A stretch of 46,189 bases of DNA from Terriglobia bacterium (GCA_020073645.1 JAIQET010000032.1:1-46189); one strand, 5' to 3'. Positions 1 to 9,690 are shown, counted from the first letter of the stretch. Numbers and translations: made by a program. The notes: generated by a model not told the origin, from the sequence alone.

Positions 1-270
1 GGATAAATGCACGAGCATGAACAGCATGGCGTCCCGAACCAGTGGACGCCACTGCGCATACAGCTTGGGAACCAGGCGCTCCGCCGGCAGGAACTGGACG
101 ACCCACCGGCCCATCTGCTCCCGCACCGACTGCCCGGTGGGGCCCTCAAGCAACGCTTCGATGGCGGCGATGCGCTCGGCGGTCTTCGCGTCCTGGGACA
201 GGGCGGAGACCGGCAAGTCTGTCGGCGTCCTCTGTGGCGAGGATTCCTCGACGAGGGATGAACCCGGCAT
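1..270 (-). CDS. 5' end of a gene running off the window; possibly AarF/UbiB (ABC1) kinase-like
   Basis: An open frame of 90 codons reads leftward from an ATG at 270 and leaves the window without a stop. It begins MPGSSLVEESSPQ and continues into a helical, amphipathic stretch (GRWVVQFLPAERLVPKLYAQ, then RDAMLFMLVHLS). Codon use is GC-rich like the neighbours. The hydrophobic/basic pattern recalls the N-terminal segment of acidobacterial ABC1/UbiB-family proteins, but no kinase motif is inside the window, so this assignment is weak. No good Shine-Dalgarno precedes the ATG. Plus-strand frames over the same bases have no recognisable product. Confidence 0.4.
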   Translation of the reverse strand, partial: MPGSSLVEESSPQRTPTDLPVSALSQDAKTAERIAAIEALLEGPTGQSVREQMGRWVVQFLPAERLVPKLYAQWRPLVRDAMLFMLVHLS

Positions 271-625
271 GGGTTTAGCGTATACCGCAGAGATGTGGGT
301 TGGGGAGGATCCCTGAGAAATGATTTCCCGTTCTGGGAAGCAAGGAACGTGTTTGCAGTGAAGAGAGCCGGTTATTGCCGCCACCACATCTACGATAGTC
401 GCTATCATTTCTTTGCATAGCTTCGAGGTTCGCCACGTGATGTATACCAAGATTAACCAAGGGTCTAACTCTGACGATGTCCCATACTCTCACGGCGCCC
501 CATTTGACTCCGGATGAAGTGCTACGGAAGAGCAACCGGACTCAGCGCCACCAGCCTCGAGCGAGTTTTCTGAAGAAGGCACAGGATAAACAGCCATCAC
601 CCGCGAGACGAAGGAGAGAGAATCC
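271..625. other. Divergent intergenic region between the partial minus-strand gene and lysC
   Basis: These 355 bases hold no convincing gene. They must contain the promoters of both divergent genes, but I could not fix -35/-10 boxes with confidence. I looked for a lysine riboswitch in front of lysC and did not recognise its conserved core. The only clear signal is an AAGGAG ribosome-binding site at 611-616. Confidence 0.5.
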
Positions 626-2107
626 ATGGTAGTCATGAAGTTTGGCGGCAGCTCGGTTCAGAACGCAGAAGCCATGGAGAGGGTGGCAGACCTTATCCGG
701 CGGCGCATGCGGCACCGTCCGGTGGTGGTGGTGAGCGCCTTCGCGGGTGTAACAGACCGACTGCTTGCCCTCGGCCGCGTGGCGGCCTCGGGCCAGGGAG
801 GGGAAGCCTTGGCGCAAGTCCGCTCCTTGCAGAAACATCATCAAGACATGACGCGCAACCTGCTGGGGGAAGACCGGCTCTACGGTTGCTGCCTCAAACT
901 GCAGCCTCACTTCCAGGAGCTAGAGCGGTTTGTCGCTGGACTTGTGGCGATTCGCGAGCTGTCGCCGCGTAGTACCGACTATCTTGTGTCATTCGGGGAA
1001 GTACTGGCCAGCCACATCATCGCCGCGGCCCTGCAGGCGCGGGGTTTGCCGGCCTGCTGGGTAGATTCTCGCGAGTGCATCATCACGGACGAGCAATTCA
1101 CACAGGCGGTTCCCGACTACCCCGAAACCTATCACCGCATTCGGGCGCGGGTACGCCCCTTGCTGATCGAGGGGCAGCTTCCGGTGCTGGCAGGTTTCAT
1201 CGCGGCTACACGAGAGGGTGCGGTGAGTACGCTGGGGCGCCGCGGCTCCGATCTTTCCGCAGCCTTAATTGCAGCCGGGATCAATGCGGCGCGGATCGAG
1301 ATCTGGAGCACGGTGGAGGGAATCATGAGCGCCGACCCGGCGATTTGTCCGCAAGCCCGGTGCCTGCGCCGTGTCAGTTTCCGGGAAGCTGCGGAAATGG
1401 CTTATTTCGGCGCAAAGGTGCTCCATCCCGCCACCCTGATCCCAGCGATGGAGAAAAATATCCCCGTATATGTTCTCAACTCCCGCAATCCGCGCAACCC
1501 GGGCACGCAGATCACGGCACGATCGCCTCGTGGACGCTCGCTTTTCACGGCCATCGCGGCACGCAAGGACGTCAGCATCGTCACCCTTTCCGCACCACGT
1601 GAGTCCACTCCCCACTTGTTTCTCCAGGAGGTGTTCCACGTCCTGCATCGGTACGCGTGTGTGGCCGACCTGGTGGCGGTTTCGGAGCTGAGCGTATCGT
1701 TCGCCCTGCCTTCGAGCCGCAAGACGACCGAATTGTTAGCCGGCCTGCGACACATCGGCACGGTCTCGGTGGAAGACAAACAGGCGATCGTGTGTTTGGT
1801 GGGGGAAAACATCCGCGGGCGGGCCGGGATTGCGGCGCGATGTTTCACCGCATTGGCGGAAGCCGGCATCAATGTTCGACTGATTTCCCAGGGCGCGTCG
1901 GAGATCAGTCTCGGCTTTGTGATCCAGGAAAGTGACACGGCGGAGGCGGTCAGACGGCTTCACGCCCGATTCACGGTGGAGAAACAATCGAAGCGCCAGA
2001 GGCCTGCAGAAGCGCGTGTACGTTCTGCCGATACGAATGTCGTTGCGCTTACGCCGCCCGCAGGTCTCGACCCTAAAAGGGCACCCGCGACGTTCCCCGC
2101 CCGGTAG
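626..2107 (+). CDS. lysC: Aspartokinase (monofunctional, two ACT domains)
   Basis: Phosphorylates L-aspartate with ATP, the first step of the pathway to lysine, threonine, methionine and diaminopimelate; cytosolic. The protein of 493 residues opens with the amino-acid kinase signature KFGGSS, has SFGE near residue 115 and TLGRRGSDLSA near 190-205 (the family usually has GRGGSD, so the second G is R here). The kinase domain ends near residue 300 with VLHPATLIPAMEKNIPV. Two ACT-type segments follow: one starting at DVSIVTLS, one around VGENIRGRAGIAARCF...AGINVRLISQGASEISLGFVI. The latter is the usual lysine/threonine-sensing fold, so feedback inhibition is likely. The length fits monofunctional class enzymes of about 450 residues, with a basic tail of about 40 extra residues. 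AAGGAG lies 9 bases before the ATG. A second in-frame ATG three codons on is less well placed. Confidence 0.93.
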   Translation: MVVMKFGGSSVQNAEAMERVADLIRRRMRHRPVVVVSAFAGVTDRLLALGRVAASGQGGEALAQVRSLQKHHQDMTRNLLGEDRLYGCCLKLQPHFQELERFVAGLVAIRELSPRSTDYLVSFGEVLASHIIAAALQARGLPACWVDSRECIITDEQFTQAVPDYPETYHRIRARVRPLLIEGQLPVLAGFIAATREGAVSTLGRRGSDLSAALIAAGINAARIEIWSTVEGIMSADPAICPQARCLRRVSFREAAEMAYFGAKVLHPATLIPAMEKNIPVYVLNSRNPRNPGTQITARSPRGRSLFTAIAARKDVSIVTLSAPRESTPHLFLQEVFHVLHRYACVADLVAVSELSVSFALPSSRKTTELLAGLRHIGTVSVEDKQAIVCLVGENIRGRAGIAARCFTALAEAGINVRLISQGASEISLGFVIQESDTAEAVRRLHARFTVEKQSKRQRPAEARVRSADTNVVALTPPAGLDPKRAPATFPAR

Positions 2108-2120
2108 AGCGTGGCTTTGT

Positions 2121-2141
2121 CCCGTAGCTTTTCGCTGCGGG
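2121..2141. terminator. Stem-loop between convergent lysC and the small NNPF gene
   Basis: CCCGTAGC (2121-2128) pairs with GCTGCGGG (2134-2141) around a five-base loop, TTTTC: an 8-bp stem with one G-U pair. It sits 14 bases after the lysC stop and before the stop of the convergent small gene at 2155. Neither strand has a following T-tract, so it is either a weak or factor-assisted terminator, or an mRNA 3'-end stabiliser. Confidence 0.35.
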
Positions 2142-2154
2142 CGACCGCGGCAGT

Positions 2155-2328
2155 CTAGGCGCTCCAGAAGGGATTGTTCAGACCGGCCGGAGCGTGTGGC
2201 GCGAGCTCGTTCTCCTGGGAAGGAACAAAGAGCTCTTCGGGCACTCCTTCCTGACAGTTCTCAGCGGCAGGCTGAAAAGGGTTATTGTCGGCCAGCGGGC
2301 GAGTGAGTTCACGACCTTTTGATTCCAC
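2155..2328 (-). CDS. Small protein, 57 residues, GTG start, two NNPF motifs; function unknown
   Basis: A GTG at 2328 is preceded at 7 bases by AAGGAG (in GGAAGGAGTTTGCCC), one of the best ribosome-binding sites in the window. It opens a 57-residue frame beginning MESKGRELTRPLADNNPF and ending LNNPFWSA. The protein is hydrophilic, acidic and proline/asparagine-rich, with one cysteine and no membrane segment or signal peptide. The NNPF motif occurs near the N terminus and again at the extreme C terminus. It follows the lysR gene's stop by about 100 bases in the same direction, so it could be the last gene of the gltB-lysR transcript. An upstream-extended frame to 2394 lacks a ribosome site. I do not recognise a family. 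Confidence 0.55.
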   Translation of the reverse strand: MESKGRELTRPLADNNPFQPAAENCQEGVPEELFVPSQENELAPHAPAGLNNPFWSA

Positions 2329-2431
2329 GGGCAAACTCCTTCCGTCGTTTTCAGCCCGATTGGAACACTTCAAACGCCGTCGCGCATAAAGCAAAGTTTC
2401 GATTGCTGCTATCAGAAAATCTGAGGCTGCT

Positions 2432-3346
2432 TCAGGAGGGGTGGGGGGCTGAGTCCAGTCCGGCGGGTGCGGTGCGGCGCTGGATCAGTTCCACGAAAGC
2501 CTGCGCCGCGCGCGGCAGGCTACGATTTTTCTGATAGACCACCCCCAGTTCGCGCCAGAGTTCGTTGTCTTTGAGATTGATCAACTTCACGCGTCCGGAC
2601 CGCACTTCATCACGCGCGAAACTCGAACTGATAATGGAAACTCCCAGTCCCGCCGCGACGAAACTCTTGATCATGCCGACGCTGGGCAGTTCCATGCGCA
2701 CTTTGAGTTCGGCGCGATAAGGACGGAAGAGACGGTCCATGATCTGGCGGCTGTACCCAGTGCGAGGAAGAATGAGCGGGTGCTGCACCACCATGCTGAT
2801 GGGCACACTTTCGTATCGGGCGAGAGGGTTGTCGGCGCTGACCATGAGCATCAGTTGGTCACGAAAGATGGTGCGCACTCGCAGCGCGGGCAATTTCACA
2901 GGCAGGGTCACGATTCCGACATCGATCAAGCCGAGGTCCAGCCGTTCCAGGATCTTGTGGCTGAAGTTGCGATAAATGCTGATCTGCACCGAGGGGTACA
3001 GTCGCAGATACTCGGCGAAGACATCGGGCAAAACATACAGACAAGTAGCTTCGTTGGCGCCGATGGCGAGGATTCCCCGCGGATCGCTCCCTTGGTCAGC
3101 AACCGCACGCAGGGATTCGTCGCGCACGGCGACCAGGCGCTGCGCATATTCGAGAAAAACCTCTCCCGCGGGCGTGAGGCGGACTGACTTTCCGGAGCGA
3201 TCCAGCAGCTTCTCGCCGTACTCTTCTTCCAGCTGCCGGATCTGCGCGCTCACCGCGGACTGCGAACGGAACACTTTGTGCCCGGCGCGCGAGAAGCTGC
3301 CCAGCTTGGCCACCTCGAGAAAGGTCCGGACTTGGTCGAAATCCAT
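2432..3346 (-). CDS. LysR-family transcriptional regulator
   Basis: DNA-binding regulator of 304 residues, the usual LTTR length. The winged helix-turn-helix occupies residues 1-60 (MDFDQVRTFLEVAKLGSFSRA...RSQSAVSAQIRQLEEEYGEKLLDR), followed by the linker helix and a periplasmic-binding-like effector domain from about residue 90 (GILAIGANEATCLYVLPDVF). The C-terminal half ends near VYQKNRSLPRAAQAFVELIQ. The gene starts 15 bases after the stop of gltB on the same strand, so the two are almost certainly co-transcribed. In Bacillus a LysR protein (GltC) controls glutamate synthase; by position this protein could have a similar job, but here it lies downstream rather than divergent. CysB/CbbR-like roles cannot be excluded. 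Confidence 0.9.
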   Translation of the reverse strand: MDFDQVRTFLEVAKLGSFSRAGHKVFRSQSAVSAQIRQLEEEYGEKLLDRSGKSVRLTPAGEVFLEYAQRLVAVRDESLRAVADQGSDPRGILAIGANEATCLYVLPDVFAEYLRLYPSVQISIYRNFSHKILERLDLGLIDVGIVTLPVKLPALRVRTIFRDQLMLMVSADNPLARYESVPISMVVQHPLILPRTGYSRQIMDRLFRPYRAELKVRMELPSVGMIKSFVAAGLGVSIISSSFARDEVRSGRVKLINLKDNELWRELGVVYQKNRSLPRAAQAFVELIQRRTAPAGLDSAPHPS

Positions 3347-3361
3347 GTTTGGATAGCGTGA

Positions 3362-6300
3362 TTATAACGAAATCTGCGGGCTATCCACTTTCCCGGGTCC
3401 GCCCCGAGGCTCGTCAGACTGCGGAAAGTCCTTGGCGGGGAGTGGCGGAACGAAAGGCAGATAGGGAGTGCCTTCCCCGGACCGGCGTTGTGGCTTGATC
3501 TGTGGCCTGAGCCGTGCGCGCACTGGCGCCCAGGTCTGCGAGACAGTGGACGGGAGGTGAATTGGTTGCACCCTGGCGAAAACCTGGGGCAGCGGTTCTT
3601 GTAGCAGGCGATAGGCAATGGGGCTGCCGGTAAGACGTAGATGGCGCTGCAGCACCCGCGCAATCCAGTTGGCCTCGTCTTGTTCTATTCCCGCAGAGAC
3701 CACAAAGTCCGAATTACAGGTCCCGGGACGCAGGTGATCCCGCACGGCGTAGGCCAAGCCGCCGGTCATGCCGGAGCCAAAATTGATGCCGGTCTTGCCC
3801 AGATTCAGTACGATTCCAGCGGTCATGTATTCGCAAGCGTGGTCGCCTGTACCCTCGACGACCGCGAGGGCCCCGCTATTGCGCACCGCGAAGCGTTCGC
3901 CGGCGCGGCCGGCAACGTAAAGTTCCCCGTCGGTGGCGCCATAAAGGACCGTGTTTCCTACCAGCACGTCTCCGCGCAACGACGCAGCCGGACCGAGGGA
4001 GATGACCACACGCCCGCCTGACAGTCCCTTGCCCACGTAATCATTGGCCTCGCCGCAGAGATGAAATGTAAGCCCGGAGGTGAGGAAAGCCGCGAAGCTT
4101 TGCCCAGCTACTCCGCTGAAGTACAAACGCTGGCCGTTTCGCGGCAGCGACCACCTTTGCCGCAGCAGTTCTCCCGACAGCTGCGCCCCCACGCTGCGGT
4201 CGCTGTTGGTAAGCCGCAAAGCAGCAGACCGTCGCCGCAGGATCAGGGTCTCGTCCAAACCACCGTGCGGAGTGCGCGGTATCTCAGCCGGAGCAGTTCT
4301 CTCAGGTGCTGGCGGCAAAGGATCGAGCAGCGCGGAAACACTGGATCCGCGGGTGCACTCTCGCGGCCGCAGAAGGTCCACGCGGCCGACAATCTCCTGG
4401 AGAGTGCCAACTCCGAGACTGGCAAGATGCTGGCGTACTTCAGCGGCAACTCCCAGGAAGTAATTGATCACCATCTCAGGTTTGCCGGTAAATCGCATGC
4501 GCAGGGTTTCGTCTTGCGTGGCGATCCCCACCGGGCAGGTGTTCAGGTGACACTGCCGTGCCATCACGCAACCGATCGCCAGCAAGGCAGCGGTGCCAAA
4601 TCCAAATTCGTCCGCGCCCAAGAGAGCGGCAATGACAACGTCGCGCCCGAACTTAAGCCCGCCATCCACGCGCAACCGTACTCTCGATCGCAGCCCGGCT
4701 TGCGTGAGTTCGCAGTGTGCCTCGCGTAGCCCGACCTCCCATGGCAATCCCGCGTTCTTGATCGAGGTCAGCGGTGATGCTCCCGTTCCTCCATCGTGAC
4801 CACTGATTGTGATGACGTTCGCCCCCGCCTTGGCCACGCCCACGGCAATAATCCCCACCCCTGCGCCGGAGACCAGTTTGACTCCGATCCGGGCCAGTGG
4901 ATTCACCGCCCGCAGGTCGTGGATCAACTGCGCAAGATCCTCGATGCTGTAAATGTCGTGGTGCGGTGGTGGAGATATCAGCGAAGTGCCGGGCACAACG
5001 TGCCGCAAGCGTGCTATGTAGGGCGACACCTTGAAAGCCGGCAGTTGTCCACCCTCCCCGGGCTTTGATCCCTGGGCCATCTTGATTTCGATTTCCTCGG
5101 CCTGCACCAGGTACTCGGTAGTCACGCCAAATCGGCCTGAAGCTACCTGCTTCACCTTGTTGTTGGCCTCGGGCTCACGCTGGTAAATCTCGGGGTCTTC
5201 GCCGCCTTCTCCGGTATTGCTCCTTGCGCCAAGCCGGTTCATGGCCAAGGCCAGAGTCCTGTGCGCCTCCGGGCTGATGGCGCCGAGCGACATGGCCTGT
5301 GTGCTGATGCGCTGCAGAATTGCGCCGGCAGGTTCCACCGCGTCCAGAACAATCGGGCTGGCGGAGACAAAGTCCAGCAGGTCGCGGATGGTTACTGGCT
5401 CACGGCCTGACTCCGGCGAAACTCCAGCAGCGCTGCCGTGCCGGTGCATTGATTTGAGGTGGCTCTGGAATTTCCGTACCAGGTCCGGTGAGTTGGCATG
5501 AAGCTCACCGTTCTTGCGGAACCGGTAGTAGCCTGCATCCGGCAACTCGGCGGTTCCAGCGGCGAACGACGATGCATGTCGTGCCAGTGCTTCATCCAGA
5601 AGTTCTGCAAGGCTCTTGCCGGGCAGAACGAAGGTGGCATCTTCAAAGAATTCCTGATGCACTTCAGGATCGAGCCCGAGAACTTCAAACAGGTGGCTGT
5701 TGCGATAGCTGACCAGCGTCGAGATGCCCATGCGGGCCAGCACCTTGCGCAATCCCTGTACTACGGCTGAGCGAAACGCGGTTCCTCCACCTGCTACAGT
5801 TTGCTCGGCCAGGTCCATGGCGAGCCAAGGGTGTACGGCGGCAGCGCCGACGGCGATCAGCAAGGCGACGTGGTGGGCATCGAAAACCTGGCCCGTCTCA
5901 ACGATCAGCGGAGTTGCATGACGGCCGGCCCTGAGGGTGCCCTTCGCGGCCGCTGCTGCCGCCAGCAAAGCGGGCAGTGCCGCGCGTTCCCGGCTCACCC
6001 GGCGGTCGCTCAGCAGAATCATCCCCTGAGATGACGCGGCTCTGGCCTCGACAGATCGCAGTGCAGCCAGGGCACCTGCCACTCCCCGACTGGCGGAAAA
6101 GGTCATGTCCAAGGTGCACACCGGGGACAACTGGGTACGCAGGGTTTGCACCTGGGCATGGTCAATGATCGGCGTTGACAAGGCGAGAGCTGGCCCTAGG
6201 TAGGTATCGAGAGACATCACGTGCGCTTCGCGGATCGGATCAATCGGCGGATTGGTCACTTGGGCGAAGCGCTGGCGGCAATAGTCCCAGAGACTGCGCC

Positions 6301-7750
6301 GCATCTGGGAAAGGTAGGCGGGCGGAGCGTCATCTCCCATGCTCCAGGTAGCTTCCTTCCCTTGAGTGGCGAGAGGCTGGAAGAGGATCCGAACCTGATC
6401 TTCAGTCCACCCCAGTGCCCGCGTTTTGCGCATACAAGTCTTGCGGGGCAGACGCGACGTGTTCGTTTGTGGTTCGACCCATTGGATGTCGGGCTCGGCA
6501 ACATCCTGTTTGGGCAGGAGGTCCAGCACTTTGTAGTCCCGCCAGAGCTTGCCCGAGGCAATTTCCGCCAGCAGCATCTCTCCAGGACCCAGCCGACTGC
6601 GCTTCAGAATCGTTGCCTCGCCGAAATCCGCCAACCCTGCTTCCGAGCCTGCGATCAGCCATCCGTCGTTGCTGAGCACCACGCGCAAGGGTCTCAGGCC
6701 GTTCCGATCCAGCTTCGCGCCAACGTAAACACCATCGCTGAAAACCAGAGCGGCGGGCCCATCCCAGGGCTCCGACTGCCAGGCTTGTCGAGCCAGGGCA
6801 ATTCGTGTGGATGTAGGAACATTAGGATGCCCCTCCCAGGCAGGAGGCACCATGCGCAGCATGGCAGCGGCGGGGGAGAATCCCTGCCGAAGCAGGGTTT
6901 CGAAAGCATTGTCAAAGTTGGCAGAATCACTGACGTCCGGCTCGAGGCTTCGGAACCAGGCTTCAACCCCGAAGGCTTCTCGGACAGAGGCCTCGCGAGC
7001 ACGCATCCAGCGGCGGTTACCGCTGATGGTGTTGATCTCTCCGTTGTGCGCAATGAACCGGAAAGGCTGGGCGAGCGACCACGTGGGCCGGGTGTTGGTA
7101 GAAAAGCGCTGATGGAAGATCGCAAACGAAGTGCGGAACTCCGGATCCATCAGATCGAGGTAGAAATCAGCCAACTGGTTCGGGGAGAGTAGTCCCTTAT
7201 AAACCACCGTCCGTGCGGAGAGAGAACAAAAGTAGATGCCGCGCGGCGCCAACGCCTCCGCCCGCTTGCGCAAGAGGAAAAGGGACAATTCCAAATCGTT
7301 CGGGGACACATCGGTGGCGTCCAGAAATACCTGCCGAACTTGTGGAAGGGTTTGCAAGGCGCGTTCTCCGAGCACCGCGGGATTGGTCGGCACGGTGCGC
7401 CATCCCAGGACGGGCAGCCCGGCGGACTGGGCGCAGGTTTCGACGATGCGCCGGACTTCTGCCTCTCGCTGCTCCGGCAGAAACATCATGCCGACGGCGA
7501 AACGGGAAGGCAGCTTGATACCGGCTTCCTGCGCGCAACGGCGAAAGAATTCTTCAGGGACAGACGTCATCAGGCCGGCGCCGTCGCCGCTGTTACCCGC
7601 GGCGTCCACCGCGCCACGATGAGCAAGACGCTGCAAGGCGACCAAGGCACGGTCCACTACTCCGCGGGAGGGCGGGGCTGCTAAGCGGAAGACAAAGCCT
7701 GTGCCACACGCATCGTGATCCAGACTGGGACTTGGGTTGCGCCATTGCAT
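3362..7750 (-). CDS. gltB: Glutamate synthase, large (alpha) subunit
   Basis: Transfers the amide of glutamine to 2-oxoglutarate, giving two glutamates; cytosolic iron-sulfur flavoprotein. The chain of 1,462 residues starts at ATG 7750. A 14-residue propeptide precedes Cys15 of DACGTGFVF, the N-terminal nucleophile of the class II glutaminase domain. The central and FMN domains follow, with GEGGEDPEIYQREPEANNKVKQ and GHDGGTGASPLTSIKNAGLPWE. The 3Fe-4S cysteines lie in CVMARQCHLNTCPVG near residues 1,060-1,075. The C-terminal glutamate-synthase beta-helix contains GKGLSGGRVVI and GGLAYAVRDHL. The frame stays open to a TTG at 7801, but ATG 7750 gives the usual short propeptide. It lies about 100 bases after amt and 15 before lysR. 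No gltD is in the window, so the NADPH-oxidising small subunit must be elsewhere or replaced by ferredoxin. Confidence 0.95.
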   Translation of the reverse strand: MQWRNPSPSLDHDACGTGFVFRLAAPPSRGVVDRALVALQRLAHRGAVDAAGNSGDGAGLMTSVPEEFFRRCAQEAGIKLPSRFAVGMMFLPEQREAEVRRIVETCAQSAGLPVLGWRTVPTNPAVLGERALQTLPQVRQVFLDATDVSPNDLELSLFLLRKRAEALAPRGIYFCSLSARTVVYKGLLSPNQLADFYLDLMDPEFRTSFAIFHQRFSTNTRPTWSLAQPFRFIAHNGEINTISGNRRWMRAREASVREAFGVEAWFRSLEPDVSDSANFDNAFETLLRQGFSPAAAMLRMVPPAWEGHPNVPTSTRIALARQAWQSEPWDGPAALVFSDGVYVGAKLDRNGLRPLRVVLSNDGWLIAGSEAGLADFGEATILKRSRLGPGEMLLAEIASGKLWRDYKVLDLLPKQDVAEPDIQWVEPQTNTSRLPRKTCMRKTRALGWTEDQVRILFQPLATQGKEATWSMGDDAPPAYLSQMRRSLWDYCRQRFAQVTNPPIDPIREAHVMSLDTYLGPALALSTPIIDHAQVQTLRTQLSPVCTLDMTFSASRGVAGALAALRSVEARAASSQGMILLSDRRVSRERAALPALLAAAAAAKGTLRAGRHATPLIVETGQVFDAHHVALLIAVGAAAVHPWLAMDLAEQTVAGGGTAFRSAVVQGLRKVLARMGISTLVSYRNSHLFEVLGLDPEVHQEFFEDATFVLPGKSLAELLDEALARHASSFAAGTAELPDAGYYRFRKNGELHANSPDLVRKFQSHLKSMHRHGSAAGVSPESGREPVTIRDLLDFVSASPIVLDAVEPAGAILQRISTQAMSLGAISPEAHRTLALAMNRLGARSNTGEGGEDPEIYQREPEANNKVKQVASGRFGVTTEYLVQAEEIEIKMAQGSKPGEGGQLPAFKVSPYIARLRHVVPGTSLISPPPHHDIYSIEDLAQLIHDLRAVNPLARIGVKLVSGAGVGIIAVGVAKAGANVITISGHDGGTGASPLTSIKNAGLPWEVGLREAHCELTQAGLRSRVRLRVDGGLKFGRDVVIAALLGADEFGFGTAALLAIGCVMARQCHLNTCPVGIATQDETLRMRFTGKPEMVINYFLGVAAEVRQHLASLGVGTLQEIVGRVDLLRPRECTRGSSVSALLDPLPPAPERTAPAEIPRTPHGGLDETLILRRRSAALRLTNSDRSVGAQLSGELLRQRWSLPRNGQRLYFSGVAGQSFAAFLTSGLTFHLCGEANDYVGKGLSGGRVVISLGPAASLRGDVLVGNTVLYGATDGELYVAGRAGERFAVRNSGALAVVEGTGDHACEYMTAGIVLNLGKTGINFGSGMTGGLAYAVRDHLRPGTCNSDFVVSAGIEQDEANWIARVLQRHLRLTGSPIAYRLLQEPLPQVFARVQPIHLPSTVSQTWAPVRARLRPQIKPQRRSGEGTPYLPFVPPLPAKDFPQSDEPRGGPGKVDSPQISL

Positions 7751-7851
7751 GCTGCAAGTAATATGTGCGAGGCGCAATCCAAGTCCAATCGAGATTTCCA
7801 ATCGTGCGAATCAGAAAAGCTGGTGAAGCCGAATCATCGCTTCGACTTGCG

Positions 7852-9474
7852 TCATTGTGTTGCCTCGGAGACAGCCGATCCGAATGGTATCGCTGGCATT
7901 GCAGGGCTGGGGTGCGGCTGTGCCACAATTCCAGCGGGCGCAGCCACGGGTGCGATCACATACTCCGGGTAAGCCGCAATCCCGTGCTCGTGCAAGTCCA
8001 GGCCGTAAAGCTCTCCCTCGCGCGATACACGAAGGGTTCCGGTGGCGTGCACCAGATACATGACCGCCATTGCCACTGCGAATGTGGTGGTGGTAATGAT
8101 CACGCTGCCGATTGCCTGGGCAGTCAGTAGCTGCATACCACCACCATACAACAAGCCTGTTAAAGGAGCGGAGTTGTCGGGCGAAACCGGGCCGGTCGCT
8201 CCGTACTTGCCACAGGCGAACAGGCCCAGTGAAAGCGTTCCCCAGATGCCGCAGATGCCGTGAACTGGGACTGCGCCGATAGGATCGTCGATGCGCAGCC
8301 ACTCCAGCAATTCCACTCCGGCAACCACTATCACTCCGGCCGCACCTCCGAGGAGGATGGCGCCAGTTGGACTGACCCAGTAGCAGGGACAGGTGATGGC
8401 CACCAACCCGGCCAGGAAGCCGTTTACCGTGAAGCTCACATCCCATTTCTTACTGGACATGTACGCGTAAGCCATGGCCGTCAACCCCGCGGCACACGCT
8501 GCCAGGGTGGTGTTGGTGGCGACGCGACCGATTCCCTCAAAGTCCATCGCTGATAGCGTGCTGCCGGGATTGAAGCCATACCAGCCAAACCAGAGAAGCA
8601 GGCCCCCACAGGCGGCGATGGTCAAGTCATGAGGCGTCATCGGACCACCGCCATCGCGCTTGAATCTGCGGCCCAGGCGCGGGCCTAGGACGATCGAGCC
8701 GGCCAAGGCAATGAAGCCGCCGATGGTATGCACCACGGTAGATCCGGCGAAATCGTGGAAACCCGTTCCCAAGGAAGAAAGGAAGTGGCCCTCGCTGCCC
8801 ATCAAGGCCAGGAAACCGTCCGGGCCCCAGGCCCAGTGTCCGATGATCGGGTAGATGAAACCGGAAACACCGACGCTATAAAGAAGGTCACCAGCGAACC
8901 CGGTGCGGCCGATCATTGCACCTGAGGTGATGGTCGAGCAGGTATCGGCAAAGGCAAACTGGAAGAGCCAGAACGCCAGGAAAGCAACACCGGTGCTCTC
9001 ATAGGTGGCCGGCGCGTCTTGCAGGAAGAACCAGTGGTATCCGATGAAGCCGTTGCCGTGGCTGAACATGAAGGCGAAACCAAAGGCGTAAAAGAGAATG
9101 CCGCACAGGCAGGTGTCCACGATGCATTCCATGAGGACGTTTACCGTCTCGCGGGAGCGGCAGAAACCGGCCTCGAGCATGGTGAAGCCGACCTGCATGC
9201 CGAATACCAGAAACGCGGCGATCAGCGTCCAGACGGTGTTAATCGGGTTGATGACCTGTGCTGCTTTGATTTCTGCATCGGCGGCATAGACCCGGCTGAA
9301 AAACAGGCCCGTAATGACGGTGATGATGAGCAGAACCAAGCCGACGCCTAAGGCCTTGCCGGCGAACAGCAGCCTTCCATACCGGCGCCATTCAGGATCC
9401 CGCAACCGGAGGGCCAGTCGGGAAAGCTTCTGGGATAGAGACAACTTCTTCGCGGGTTGCGGAAAGACAGACAT
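7852..9474 (-). CDS. amt: Ammonium transporter (Amt family) with N-terminal extension
   Basis: Conducts ammonium across the inner membrane. The protein of 540 residues is longer than the usual ~400-430. A basic, soluble leader of about 40 residues and an extra hydrophobic segment (GVGLVLLIITVITGLFF) precede the Amt core, which starts near INPINTVWTLIAAFLVFGMQVGF. Core signatures are present: FQFAFADTCSTITSGAM, the first pore histidine in DFAGSTVVHTIGG, and the second in GAVPVHGICGIWGTL. The C terminus carries a charged P-II-type contact region (REGELYGLDLHEHG) and a proline/alanine-rich tail. AAAGGAG lies 6 bases before the ATG. No glnK (P-II) gene adjoins, which is unusual because amt and glnK are commonly paired. 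It sits between a porin gene and gltB on one strand. Confidence 0.94.
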   Translation of the reverse strand: MSVFPQPAKKLSLSQKLSRLALRLRDPEWRRYGRLLFAGKALGVGLVLLIITVITGLFFSRVYAADAEIKAAQVINPINTVWTLIAAFLVFGMQVGFTMLEAGFCRSRETVNVLMECIVDTCLCGILFYAFGFAFMFSHGNGFIGYHWFFLQDAPATYESTGVAFLAFWLFQFAFADTCSTITSGAMIGRTGFAGDLLYSVGVSGFIYPIIGHWAWGPDGFLALMGSEGHFLSSLGTGFHDFAGSTVVHTIGGFIALAGSIVLGPRLGRRFKRDGGGPMTPHDLTIAACGGLLLWFGWYGFNPGSTLSAMDFEGIGRVATNTTLAACAAGLTAMAYAYMSSKKWDVSFTVNGFLAGLVAITCPCYWVSPTGAILLGGAAGVIVVAGVELLEWLRIDDPIGAVPVHGICGIWGTLSLGLFACGKYGATGPVSPDNSAPLTGLLYGGGMQLLTAQAIGSVIITTTTFAVAMAVMYLVHATGTLRVSREGELYGLDLHEHGIAAYPEYVIAPVAAPAGIVAQPHPSPAMPAIPFGSAVSEATQ

Positions 9475-9690
9475 GGTGGCTCCTTTAACAAGTTTTGATT
9501 CGCGTGCAGTTCACGCAACTTCCCTCACGATTCTCAGATCTGGAGTGGGCGCGGCTTGAGCGCTGGTCCAAGGGGTTATTGGGTTCTTAGCCAAGTCCGC
9601 GACCCACATAAGAGCAGCGCAAACACCGCCGCCCAAAAGTCTTCCCCTCTGTTCGCGCACCTTCCCGCGTTTCTACAAATGCTTTTCACG

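Noticed and set aside
271..625. Lysine riboswitch upstream of lysC
   Set aside because: I looked for the conserved lysine-aptamer core and its junction words and did not find them in order.
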